The notes beneath the pieces are model-generated. The model saw only the letters and a program-made list of their open reading frames with translations, was not told the DNA's origin and searched no databases. The position numbers and the translations under genes were made by a program. 12,824 bases of DNA from Bacillota bacterium (GTDB lineage Bacteria > Bacillota > Clostridia > Peptostreptococcales > Anaerovoracaceae). The first letter of the stretch is position 1. Every line of letters starts with the position of its first letter. Shown piece by piece: positions 1 to 7,259 of the stretch. Location of the stretch: the NCBI GenBank assembly GCA_017515765.1, contig JAFWFF010000073.1, positions 1 through 12,824 of the forward strand. Direction: 5' to 3'.

Positions 1-821
1 AGGAGATCGCGCTCAGGCACGGGATACCTGTCCTTCAGCCGCTGCGCATCAGAAACGACGAAGAGACCATAGAGAGGATCCGGGAATACGGCCCAGACTT
101 TATAGTGGTCGCAGCTTTCGGGCAGATACTGCCGAAAGAGGTCCTGGATATTCCCGTTTACTGCTGCATCAATATCCACGCGTCTCTTCTGCCCAGGTGG
201 AGAGGGGCTTCCCCGATCCAGCACGCGATACTCGCGGGAGACAGGACGACGGGGGTCACCATCATGAAGATGGCGGAAGGGCTCGACACCGGCGATATGC
301 TTGCGAAACGGGAGATCATTATCGGGGATATGGACTATCCGGCGCTTTCAGAAGCGCTTTCCGAAGCCGGCGCGGAGCTTTTGACCGCGAGCCTTGACGG
401 GATCGCCTCAGGGGAGATCAAAGGCGTTGCGCAGGACGATTCGCTCGCGACCTATGCGGGGATGATCGGCAAGGAGCAGGGAATGCTGCGGCCGTCCGAG
501 ACGACTGCAGTGGAAGCGGAGCGCATGGTCAGGGCGTTCAGGCCGTGGCCGGGAGTCTCGATAAGCCGCGGCGACGCGGTGCTTAAGATCAAAGCCGCTT
601 CCGCAGTCCCGGAAACGGAGCGCGGAAGCGGGTACCCGCCGGAGTCCGGAAGGAAGCCCGGCTGCGTGCTCGGGGCGTCCGGGCGCGGGATAGATATAGC
701 CATGAAGGAAGGTATACTCAGGATAGAGGAGATACAGGCGCCCGGGAAGAAGAGCATGGACGCCGGGAGCTTTCTCAGAGGAAACCGCCTTGAACCGGGA
801 GAGATCCTGGGAATGAACTGA
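1..821 (+). CDS. fmt: Methionyl-tRNA formyltransferase, 5' end missing
   Basis: This enzyme uses 10-formyltetrahydrofolate to formylate the amino group of Met on initiator tRNA in the cytoplasm, before translation starts. The gene enters the window already open; the first full codon is at position 3 and the stop is TGA 819-821, leaving 272 residues of a protein usually near 310. The substrate-binding core is present: GIPVLQP, then VVAAFGQILP, then NIHASLLPRWRGASPIQ holding the catalytic Asn and His, then GLDTGDML holding the catalytic Asp. The C-terminal tRNA-binding domain follows, with YAGMIGKEQG and the family motif VRAFRPWPGV. A GTG at 105 is internal and not the start. The gene lies 13 nt upstream of the peptidase gene and probably shares its transcript. 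In related genomes def usually precedes it, but that lies outside this window. Confidence 0.97.
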   Translation, partial: EIALRHGIPVLQPLRIRNDEETIERIREYGPDFIVVAAFGQILPKEVLDIPVYCCINIHASLLPRWRGASPIQHAILAGDRTTGVTIMKMAEGLDTGDMLAKREIIIGDMDYPALSEALSEAGAELLTASLDGIASGEIKGVAQDDSLATYAGMIGKEQGMLRPSETTAVEAERMVRAFRPWPGVSISRGDAVLKIKAASAVPETERGSGYPPESGRKPGCVLGASGRGIDIAMKEGILRIEEIQAPGKKSMDAGSFLRGNRLEPGEILGMN

Positions 822-834
822 AAAGAGGCTGAGG

Positions 835-1530
835 ATGTATTACGACATTTCATTTTTTCTGCTGATCCCGGCTATGATATTCGCCATCGCGGCGAGCGCC
901 GGAGTCAGGTCGACTTTCAACAGATATGCCCAGATCCCCGACTCCATGGGATACACGGGAGCGCAGGCCGCGCGCCGCATCCTTGACGCGAACGGCCTGA
1001 CAGACGTGCCCATCGAACAGGTGGCGGGGAACCTTTCGGATCACTACGACCCGAGGACCAGGACCGTCAGACTCTCGCAGAGCGTCTACGGCTCCAACTC
1101 CATAAGCGCCGTCGCCGTCGCCTGCCACGAGACAGGACACGCGATGCAGCACGCCTCGGGCTACGCTCCTCTCAATATCAGGAGCATGCTGGTACCTGTG
1201 GCGAACGCGGCTTCGAGCTTCACCTGGATCCTCATAATGATCGGGATCATGGTGATGGCTTCCGGGAACAGCGCGGGATCTTTGTTCTTCGACATCGGAG
1301 TGGCTGTCTTCCTGATCGTGGTCGCGTTCCATGTGGTGACGCTCCCGGTCGAGTTCAACGCGAGCTCCAGGACCCTCGAGCAGATGAGGTCTCTGAACAT
1401 AGTGGTCGGCGAGGAGAACGACGCAGCGAAAAAGGTGCTCACCGCAGCGGCCTGGACTTATGTCGCCGGGCTTGCGGTAGCTGTAGCGAACCTGTTAAGG
1501 CTGATCTCGATCCGCGGAAGCAGGAGATAA
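835..1530 (+). CDS. Membrane zinc metallopeptidase, YugP-like (Zn_peptidase_2 family)
   Basis: A 231-residue membrane protein of the neutral zinc metallopeptidase family typified by B. subtilis YugP; its substrate is not established. An N-terminal hydrophobic segment (about residues 5-23) is followed by the conserved run TFNRY...GYTGAQAARRILD and DHYDPRTRTVRLS. The zinc site HETGH is at residues 98-102 (H98, E99, H102). A downstream PVEFNAS motif with E173 is the likely third ligand, by analogy with other gluzincins. Further hydrophobic stretches lie at about 125-145, 148-170 and 200-220, so the active site probably sits at the membrane face. The ATG at 835 has an AAGAGG Shine-Dalgarno at 823-828, spaced 6 nt. 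A peptidase of this kind between fmt and rsmB is common in Clostridia, so it is probably a normal member of the cluster. The family call is firm; the biological role is unknown. Confidence 0.9.
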   Translation: MYYDISFFLLIPAMIFAIAASAGVRSTFNRYAQIPDSMGYTGAQAARRILDANGLTDVPIEQVAGNLSDHYDPRTRTVRLSQSVYGSNSISAVAVACHETGHAMQHASGYAPLNIRSMLVPVANAASSFTWILIMIGIMVMASGNSAGSLFFDIGVAVFLIVVAFHVVTLPVEFNASSRTLEQMRSLNIVVGEENDAAKKVLTAAAWTYVAGLAVAVANLLRLISIRGSRR

Positions 1531-1535
1531 ACGGC

Positions 1536-2822
1536 ATGGACCGGGACAGATACGTCGCTTACAAAGCTTTGCTGGCGATAGAGGAGGAAGGCGCGTGGTC
1601 GAACCTGGCCGTCGCGCGCGTTCTCGCCGAAGACGGCGGGCGCGTAAGCTCTCCCTCGTTCATCAGAGAACTGGTCTACGGCGTCACGGAAAACAAGTTG
1701 TATCTGGACTACGTTTTGGATAAAATGGCTAAGAAAGGCATATCCGGGACGGATCCCAGGACGCTAGTCATCCTCAGGATGGGCATCTTTCAGATAGAGT
1801 TCATGGAATCGGTGCCTGACCACGCCGCAGTATCGACCTCGGTCGCCCTCGCGCGGAAATGCGCCGCCGGACGCGAAAGATTCGTGAACGGCATGCTCCG
1901 GAACTATCTCAGGGAGCGCGGCGGCATCAGCCTGCCGGACCGGGAAGGTGATCCCGCCGGATATCTCTCGGTGAGGTGGTCATGCCACCGGAGCCTGGCG
2001 GAGTTTTTGATCAAAACGTTCGGACCTGATGACGCGGAGGAGTTCCTGAGGTTCGCGAACAGCCGCAAGGTGACCGGGATCAGGGCGGATCTTTCGAGGA
2101 TAAGCCTGGAGGAGGCTGAAGAGGCTCTCGGGAAATGCGGTATCGCCGCGGAGAGAAGCAGGATCTCGGAAAGGATGCTGCTCACTTCCGGGGGCGGCGT
2201 GACAGAGACGGATCTCTTTAAGAACGGACTGATCTCTATCCAGAGCGAAGGCTCCTGCATGATAGCCGACATAGCTGGCGCAAGGCCGGGCGAGAAGGTC
2301 ATGGACATGTGCGCCGCGCCCGGCGGAAAGACCGTGGCGATGGCCGAGAGCATGAAGGGCGAGGGAGTGATCTATGCCTTTGACCTTTATCCGCACAGGG
2401 TCGGGCTGATCGCGCAGAACGCGGGACGCGCAGGCATTCGGAACATCATAACGGAATGCCGTGACGCTTCCTGTCCCATGGAAGAACACATGGGCACCGC
2501 CGATCTGGTGCTTCTGGACGTGCCTTGCTCAGGCCTCGGAGTGATCAGAGAGAAACCCGAGATAAAGCTTAAAGCTTTTGATCCGGCTGTCCCGGGACTC
2601 GCGGAGATTCAGGAGAAGATACTCGAGACATGCTCGGGATACGTAAAGCCCGGCGGAAGGCTTCTGTACAGCACATGTACGGTAAATCCTGCCGAGAACG
2701 GAGGACGCACCGGGGATTTCCTCAGGAGGCATCCGGAGTTCAGCATCAGATATGAGAAAACGCTTCTGCCTCAGACAGACGGGACCGACGGGTTCTACGC
2801 CGCTCTGATGGTCAGGGAATAA
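1536..2822 (+). CDS. rsmB: 16S rRNA (cytosine(967)-C(5))-methyltransferase RsmB
   Basis: A 428-residue SAM-dependent enzyme predicted to methylate C5 of a cytosine (C967 in E. coli numbering) of 16S rRNA. Residues 1 to about 140 form the NusB-like RNA-binding domain (VYGVTENKLYLDYVLDK, PDHAAVSTSVALAR). The rest is the Nop2/Sun methyltransferase fold: SAM-binding DMCAAPGGKT at 257-266, the DVPCSG motif with C331, and the YSTCTV motif with C381. The two cysteines are 50 residues apart, the same spacing as the catalytic pair in E. coli RsmB. The ATG at 1536 follows the upstream stop by 5 nt and has AGGAG at 1522-1526 inside the end of the peptidase gene, which favours translational coupling. The length is normal and no motif is missing. 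The stop TAA ends at 2822; no rlmN follows, although that gene is the usual next neighbour. Confidence 0.96.
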   Translation: MDRDRYVAYKALLAIEEEGAWSNLAVARVLAEDGGRVSSPSFIRELVYGVTENKLYLDYVLDKMAKKGISGTDPRTLVILRMGIFQIEFMESVPDHAAVSTSVALARKCAAGRERFVNGMLRNYLRERGGISLPDREGDPAGYLSVRWSCHRSLAEFLIKTFGPDDAEEFLRFANSRKVTGIRADLSRISLEEAEEALGKCGIAAERSRISERMLLTSGGGVTETDLFKNGLISIQSEGSCMIADIAGARPGEKVMDMCAAPGGKTVAMAESMKGEGVIYAFDLYPHRVGLIAQNAGRAGIRNIITECRDASCPMEEHMGTADLVLLDVPCSGLGVIREKPEIKLKAFDPAVPGLAEIQEKILETCSGYVKPGGRLLYSTCTVNPAENGGRTGDFLRRHPEFSIRYEKTLLPQTDGTDGFYAALMVRE

Positions 2823-2850
2823 TGACAGCCTGTACAGGAAAGTTTGAAAG

Positions 2851-2868
2851 TGCAGAAAGGAGTCTGCA
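2851..2868 (+). promoter_or_regulatory. Hairpin presenting the prpC Shine-Dalgarno in its loop
   Basis: A perfect 6-bp inverted repeat, TGCAGA (2851-2856) and TCTGCA (2863-2868), encloses the 6-nt loop AAGGAG (2857-2862), which is the Shine-Dalgarno of the ATG at 2870. One base separates the stem from the start codon. A second perfect palindrome, CCTGTACAGG, lies at 2829-2838 in the same short gap. The pairing is seen directly; any effect on translation is inferred. The strong, well-spaced AGGAG also settles 2870 as the prpC start over the ATG at 2822. Confidence 0.5.
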
Positions 2869-2869
2869 G

Positions 2870-3613
2870 ATGGACGTTGGTTTCAAGACCGACAAAGGCA
2901 AACGCAGGAACAACAACGAGGATGCTTTTTTCGTCCTCCGCAATGACGGCGTGTTCATAGTCGCCGACGGAGTGGGAGGAAACAATTCCGGCGAGATCGC
3001 GAGCCGCACCGCAGTGAACGAGGTGGCGCAGTTCGTGGAGGACCGCTCGCCGAAGGGACTGAGGGGAAAGGCTCTCAGGGAATACTTCATCAAAGCCGTT
3101 CGCGGCGCGAATTTCCGCGTCTATGACATGGCTCAGCGCTATATCGAGAACAGCGGCATGGCCACCACGATGGTCATCGCTTACATAGAAGGCAGCAGGC
3201 TTCTGGTCTGCAACGTCGGGGACAGCCGCGCCTATGTCTACGGCGGCGGAGTCCTCAGGCAGATCACGGAAGACCATACATACGTGAACGCTCTGGTCAA
3301 GGCGGGAGTCATCTCAAAAGACCAGGCGATGAAGCACGAAGACAAGAACATGATCACCAAGGCGATCGGGGCGGAAAACGACGTCGAACCGGACATTTTC
3401 GAGCTGGAGCTCATGGACGGCGACTGCGTGCTGCTCTGCGCCGACGGCCTTTACGGAGAAGTTAATGAAGAAGATATAGCCGGGCTGTTCGCCAAAGGCG
3501 GATCCATGACGGACACGTGCGCCGAACTGGTCGACGCGGCGAACGACGGCGGAGGAAGTGACAACATAACCGTAATCTGCATAAAGGTAACGGAGGGTGA
3601 AGCTCATGAGTAA
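2870..3613 (+). CDS. prpC: PP2C-type Ser/Thr protein phosphatase PrpC (Stp)
   Basis: A 247-residue cytoplasmic, metal-dependent phosphatase that removes phosphate from Ser/Thr of PrkC and its substrates. The PPM-family motifs appear in order: RRNNNEDAFF with D18, VADGVGGNNSGE with D33, GMATTMV, NVGDSRAYVY, DHTYVNALV, NMITKAIG, CADGLYGEV with D192 and SDNITVICI with D231. These four Asp match the metal-binding positions of the family. The start at 2870 has AAGGAG at 2857-2862, and the protein then begins MDVGFKTDKGKRRNNNED, as is usual. The alternative ATG at 2822 overlaps the rsmB stop (TAATG) but has no good Shine-Dalgarno and would add 16 unconserved residues. The 3' end overlaps prkC by 8 nt, so the phosphatase and kinase are probably translated in coupled fashion. 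Confidence 0.96.
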   Translation: MDVGFKTDKGKRRNNNEDAFFVLRNDGVFIVADGVGGNNSGEIASRTAVNEVAQFVEDRSPKGLRGKALREYFIKAVRGANFRVYDMAQRYIENSGMATTMVIAYIEGSRLLVCNVGDSRAYVYGGGVLRQITEDHTYVNALVKAGVISKDQAMKHEDKNMITKAIGAENDVEPDIFELELMDGDCVLLCADGLYGEVNEEDIAGLFAKGGSMTDTCAELVDAANDGGGSDNITVICIKVTEGEAHE

Positions 3614-5624
3614 ACTACTTGCCGGAAGATATGAGCTGACAGAAAAGATCGGCGAAGGCGGCATGGCCGTCGTATACAAAGCAAAGGACCGTCTGCTCAA
3701 CAGATACGTCGCCATCAAAATACTGAGACCCGAGTTCACGAAGGACGAGCAGTTCGTTTCCAACTTCAAGAGGGAATCGCAGGCTGCGGCGGGACTTCAG
3801 CATCCCAACATCGTTTCGGTGTACGACGTCGGAAAGGCAGGCTCCATAAACTATATAGTCATGGAGCTGATCGACGGACGTCCTCTTTCCGATATCATCG
3901 AGGAACAGGCGCCCCTTGACTACAAGCTGGTCATCGACATCTCACAGCAGATCTGCGCAGCGCTTGCCCACGCCCACAAGAACGGGATCATTCACAGGGA
4001 CGTGAAGCCCCATAACATAATGATCACCACCGACGGCATAGCCAAGCTCACCGACTTCGGCATCGCGAGAGCGGTGACGAATTCGACGATAGTCGCTGAC
4101 ACCAGCAAGATCATCGGATCGGTGCATTATTTCTCGCCGGAGCAGGCGAGGGGATCTTTTGTTGACGAAAGATCGGACATCTATTCTCTCGGCATCGTCA
4201 TGTACGAGATGCTGACCGGACAGGTACCCTTTGACGGAGACAACCCCGTGGAGGTCGCCCTCAAGCACATCAACGAGGACATCATACCGCCGACCAAACT
4301 GAACAAAAGCGTCCCGCCCAACCTCGAGAAGCTGGTGATGAAGGCTACGGACAAATTCCAGACCAACCGGTACAAATCCGCTGAGGAGATGCTGGAGGAT
4401 CTGAAGAACATCGACTTCTTCACAACGTTCGTGACCACCGGGGTCACATCCTCGGGAATGGGAGGAAGCAGGAACGTTTCCGCAGGCGTGCGCACAGACC
4501 GCGGCAAAAGCAGTGAACTGGCAGGCCTCGCTTCGAACGGAAGAAAGAAAAGCCGTACGGCTTCCGATGACGGGGATGATGGCAATAAGGGCGGTCACGG
4601 CGGCGGAAGGCGCAATAACAAGAAGAAGATACTGATTGCCTGCGCGATCGCGCTCGGAGCCATACTGCTTCTCCTGGTGGTGCTTAAGCTGACCGGAGCC
4701 ATAGGCGGAGACAAGGGCAACGACGAAGTCCCGGTGCCGGACCTCGCGGGAATGACCTATGAGGAAGCCGAAGCAAAGCTTAAGGAACTCGGCCTGGTCA
4801 TCGCGAAGGGCGAGGACATTTCCAGCGCGGACATTGAGCAGGGCCGCGTGGTCTCCCAGATGCCCGTGAAGGATACCAACGTCAAGAAAGGAAAGACCAT
4901 CACCGTAAGGCTGAGCTCCGGACCGGGAGAAATAGAGGTCCCGGACCTTACGAACATGACGTTCGATGAGGCAAAGGCAGCGCTGGAGGCGCTCGGGCTT
5001 AAGATCATCAACGGCGGCGACACCTTCAGCGAGACTATAGAGAAGGGCAAGATAGCCAATCAGTCTCCGAAGGCTCTTGAAATGGCCAAGAACGGCGAGG
5101 CGGTGACGGTATACATCAGCGCCGGCCCGGAGGAGAAGGACGGCCTCGTCCCGAATCTGGTGGGCAGCGCTTATACGGGCAGGGACGCGATGGACGCCAT
5201 ACTTGCCGAATTCGATTTCGTCCTGGGCGACGTGACCGAGGAAGAGAGCGATGAGACTCCGGGAACCATAATCAGGCAGGATCCCATAGGCGGAAGCACC
5301 GCTGAGAAGGGCTCTTACATCAATATCGTTATAGCCAAGGCAAGGTCCACCGTCACGGTGCCTTCGCTCATCTCCTATACGGTCGATGAGGCGAGGACGC
5401 TCCTGGCGAATCTCGGGCTTGCGATAGAAGTCAACTATGTCGACAGCGCGACCGGAGTGCCGGGCCAGATCATCGGGCAGAGCCCGACAGGCGGTACGGA
5501 AGTGGCGCCCGGAACGACCATATATGTCGACGTGATCAAAGATTATTCCGGCGGCGATGACGGCGGCGGAGAAGGCGATGACGGCGGAGAAGACGATGGC
5601 GGCGATGGCGGAGCGGTCGGCTGA
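3606..5624 (+). CDS. prkC: PASTA-domain Ser/Thr protein kinase PrkC (Stk1)
   Basis: A 672-residue membrane kinase that senses wall fragments or lipid II outside and phosphorylates division, wall and translation proteins inside. The Hanks-type kinase domain (about 7-270) has GEGGMAVVYKA, VAIKIL with K38, HRDVKPHNIM with D132, DFGIAR with D150, a Thr/Ser-rich activation loop before GSVHYFSPEQARG, and DERSDIYSLG. A basic, Gly-rich juxtamembrane stretch leads to one membrane segment (about 342-366). Four PASTA domains follow, at about 375-440, 443-508, 513-578 and 581-645, then a 25-residue Gly/Asp/Glu tail (648-672). The ATG at 3606 has GGAGGG at 3592-3597, spaced 8 nt; a GTG at 3597 is less likely. 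PASTA4 and the tail resemble the end of the convergent PBP (7260-10673) more than PASTA1 of this protein. In B. subtilis, PrkC phosphorylates the GTPase encoded by the next gene (CpgA/RsgA). Confidence 0.97.
   Translation: MSKLLAGRYELTEKIGEGGMAVVYKAKDRLLNRYVAIKILRPEFTKDEQFVSNFKRESQAAAGLQHPNIVSVYDVGKAGSINYIVMELIDGRPLSDIIEEQAPLDYKLVIDISQQICAALAHAHKNGIIHRDVKPHNIMITTDGIAKLTDFGIARAVTNSTIVADTSKIIGSVHYFSPEQARGSFVDERSDIYSLGIVMYEMLTGQVPFDGDNPVEVALKHINEDIIPPTKLNKSVPPNLEKLVMKATDKFQTNRYKSAEEMLEDLKNIDFFTTFVTTGVTSSGMGGSRNVSAGVRTDRGKSSELAGLASNGRKKSRTASDDGDDGNKGGHGGGRRNNKKKILIACAIALGAILLLLVVLKLTGAIGGDKGNDEVPVPDLAGMTYEEAEAKLKELGLVIAKGEDISSADIEQGRVVSQMPVKDTNVKKGKTITVRLSSGPGEIEVPDLTNMTFDEAKAALEALGLKIINGGDTFSETIEKGKIANQSPKALEMAKNGEAVTVYISAGPEEKDGLVPNLVGSAYTGRDAMDAILAEFDFVLGDVTEEESDETPGTIIRQDPIGGSTAEKGSYINIVIAKARSTVTVPSLISYTVDEARTLLANLGLAIEVNYVDSATGVPGQIIGQSPTGGTEVAPGTTIYVDVIKDYSGGDDGGGEGDDGGEDDGGDGGAVG
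5547..5616 (+). repeat. Degenerate GGCGATGACGGCGG micro-repeat encoding the PrkC acidic tail
   Basis: The last stretch of prkC is low-complexity DNA built from GGCGATGACGGCGG-like units. One unit plus CGGAGAA lies at 5553-5573, a shortened copy plus AGAA at 5574-5591, and decayed GACGATGGC / GGCGATGGC units follow. In the prkC frame it encodes Gly, Asp and Glu only. In the +1 frame it supplies several ATG codons and GGAG motifs, from which rsgA takes its start. Confidence 0.7.
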
Positions 5625-6507
5625 TGCATCCGGGTCCGTAAAAGGACTTGTAAGGAAAGGAATAGGCGGGTTCTACTTTGTCGAGACTCCCTCGGGGGTG
5701 GTCCGCGCAAAGGGAAGGGGAGTCCTGAAGCTGGACGGAGTCCCTTTGACGGTGGGCGACCTTGTGGATGTCATACCGCCTGCGCCGGGAGAGGATGACG
5801 GTGTCATCGAGCGGATACTTCCCAGAAAGAACCGCTTTGACAGGCCTCCCGTATCCAATCTGGACGCCATAATTGCGGTGGTCGCGGTGAAGGATCCGGA
5901 GCCGAACTTTTTCGTACTCGACAAGCTCCTGGTGATGGCGGAGACAAAAGGAGTCACTCCCGCGGTATGCATCAACAAGATCGACAGCGCGTCGCCGGGT
6001 GAGGCAGAGGCGATCAGAGACATGTATGCGGGCATCTACGATACTTTCCTGGTCGGGGGCCTCACGGGCGAAGGAATGGACGACCTCTGGGACTATGTAT
6101 GCGGCAGGAAAACGGCCTTTGCCGGGCCGTCCGGAGTCGGGAAATCGACTTTGATCAACAGGCTGATACCGGAAGCCGGGATGGATACCGGAGGCATAAG
6201 CCGAAAGACCTCCCGGGGCCGCCATACGACGCGCCACGTCGAGATGTTCCCGGTGAACGGGGGATATCTGTTCGACACGCCGGGATTCACTTCATTTGAT
6301 CTCGCGGAGATGGACGAACGGGAGCTGGCTGCGTGTTTTCCGGATATCGAACGGAATGCAGGGACGTGCAGGTTCGAAGACTGCATGCATCTGGACGAAC
6401 CGGACTGCGGCGTCATAAGGGCGCTGAGAGACGGAAGGATAAGCCGTTCCAGATACCGTTCCTACCGTATGGGCATAGACGAGATACGCAAGAATCGCAA
6501 ATACTGA
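5596..6507 (+). CDS. rsgA: Ribosome small-subunit-dependent GTPase RsgA (CpgA/YloQ)
   Basis: A circularly permuted GTPase that helps mature the 30S subunit and is switched on by it. An N-terminal OB fold (GLVRKGIGGFYFVET...GDLVDV) is followed by GTPase motifs in permuted order: NKID at 127-130 (G4), then the P-loop GPSGVGKS at 177-184 (G1), then DTPG at 227-230 (G3). The C-terminal zinc knuckle is intact: C258, C263, H265 and C271. Residue numbers assume the ATG at 5596, giving 303 residues against 298 in B. subtilis. In-frame ATGs at 5557, 5578, 5596 and 5605 all lie inside the end of prkC. The one at 5596 is preferred because GGAG at 5586-5589 sits 6 nt upstream and little extra N-terminus is added; 5605 fits the family length but has a weaker Shine-Dalgarno. 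The overlap with prkC is 29 nt. Function is certain; the exact start is not. Confidence 0.94.
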   Translation: MAAMAERSADASGSVKGLVRKGIGGFYFVETPSGVVRAKGRGVLKLDGVPLTVGDLVDVIPPAPGEDDGVIERILPRKNRFDRPPVSNLDAIIAVVAVKDPEPNFFVLDKLLVMAETKGVTPAVCINKIDSASPGEAEAIRDMYAGIYDTFLVGGLTGEGMDDLWDYVCGRKTAFAGPSGVGKSTLINRLIPEAGMDTGGISRKTSRGRHTTRHVEMFPVNGGYLFDTPGFTSFDLAEMDERELAACFPDIERNAGTCRFEDCMHLDEPDCGVIRALRDGRISRSRYRSYRMGIDEIRKNRKY

Positions 6508-6534
6508 AGAGAAGTGTCAGAGAGGTATTTACAG

Positions 6535-7194
6535 ATGAAGATGATCGCCCCCTCGATCCTTTCAGCCGATTTCTCAAGGCTGGGAGAACAGGTCCTTGAA
6601 GTAAGCCGCGCAGGCTCGGACTTCCTGCACATCGACGTTATGGACGGCGCTTTCGTCCCCAATATCACGTTCGGCGCGACAGTGATGAAGTCGCTGGACA
6701 AGCTCGATACCGCGCCATATGACGTGCATCTCATGATCGAAGACCCCGACAGGTTCATCATGGATTTCGTTACGGAGAAGACCGAGTACGTCACGGTCCA
6801 CCAGGAAGCCTGCGTCCACCTCAACAGGACGCTCTCGCACATCAAAAGCTTCGGCGTCAAGAGCGGAGTCGCTCTCAATCCCGCGACTTCACTCACGACT
6901 CTGGAGAATGTGCTGGACGACGTGGACATGGTGCTCATAATGAGCGTGAACCCCGGCTTCGGCGGACAGAGCTTTATAGAGAACTCCATCGCGAAGATCG
7001 CTAAGCTGAAAGAGATGCGTGAGGCTGCAGGCAAGGACTTCCTGATAGAAGTGGACGGCGGCGTGACGCTGGACAACACTGTCAGGATCGCCCAGGCAGG
7101 CGCCGATATACTGGTGGCCGGATCCGCGGTATTCGGAGCGGACAGCCCCGGAGAGAGAGTAATGACCTTCAGCAAACTTCTGGGAAGAGCATAA
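6535..7194 (+). CDS. rpe: Ribulose-phosphate 3-epimerase
   Basis: A 219-residue TIM-barrel enzyme that interconverts ribulose 5-phosphate and xylulose 5-phosphate in the pentose phosphate pathway. All family landmarks are present: APSILSADFSRLG at the N-terminus, LHIDVMDGAFVPNITFG with metal ligands H32 and D34, DVHLMIEDP with H65, MSVNPGFGGQ, and EVDGGV with the catalytic Asp D174. The phosphate-binding ADILVAGSAVFGA lies near the end. The ATG at 6535 has AGAGG at 6521-6525, spaced 9 nt, and gives the usual start MKMIAPSIL; the upstream GTG at 6514 would add seven unconserved residues. The gene follows rsgA by 27 nt and is the last of the run, ending just before a strong terminator. rpe directly after rsgA is the standard order in Bacillota. 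Confidence 0.97.
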   Translation: MKMIAPSILSADFSRLGEQVLEVSRAGSDFLHIDVMDGAFVPNITFGATVMKSLDKLDTAPYDVHLMIEDPDRFIMDFVTEKTEYVTVHQEACVHLNRTLSHIKSFGVKSGVALNPATSLTTLENVLDDVDMVLIMSVNPGFGGQSFIENSIAKIAKLKEMREAAGKDFLIEVDGGVTLDNTVRIAQAGADILVAGSAVFGADSPGERVMTFSKLLGRA

Positions 7195-7208
7195 CAGACA
7201 GGATAAAC

Positions 7209-7245
7209 AAAGAGCCCGATGGCATGCCATCGGGCTCTTTTGGTT
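7209..7245. terminator. Bidirectional intrinsic terminator between rpe and the PBP gene
   Basis: A perfect 28-bp palindrome at 7211-7238 has the half-arm AGAGCCCGATGGCA and extends by two A-T pairs on each side to 7209-7240. On the + strand it runs into TTTTGGTTTTT, a clear U-tract terminating the fmt-rpe run. Read on the - strand, the same hairpin lies 20 nt past the PBP stop codon and is followed by TTTGTTTATCC, a weaker U-tract. One element can therefore end both convergent transcripts. With no unpaired centre in the DNA, the RNA must open a few central bases (GCAT) as its loop. Confidence 0.9.
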
Positions 7246-7259
7246 TTTGATCTAAAGGG

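Noticed and set aside
452..853. A 133-codon frame on the - strand opposite fmt
   Set aside because: It is a shadow of the conserved fmt C-terminal domain with no support of its own.
2822..2869. Alternative prpC start overlapping the rsmB stop (TAATG)
   Set aside because: There is no good Shine-Dalgarno, the extra 16 residues do not fit the family N-terminus, and the ATG at 2870 has a strong, well-spaced AGGAG.
3597..3605. GTG start for prkC, nine bases upstream of the ATG
   Set aside because: The ATG at 3606 has GGAGGG spaced 8 nt and gives a normal kinase N-terminus; a GTG inside that Shine-Dalgarno is less likely.
6514..6534. GTG start for rpe, seven codons upstream
   Set aside because: The ATG at 6535 has AGAGG at the right distance and starts MKMIAPSIL, typical of the family.
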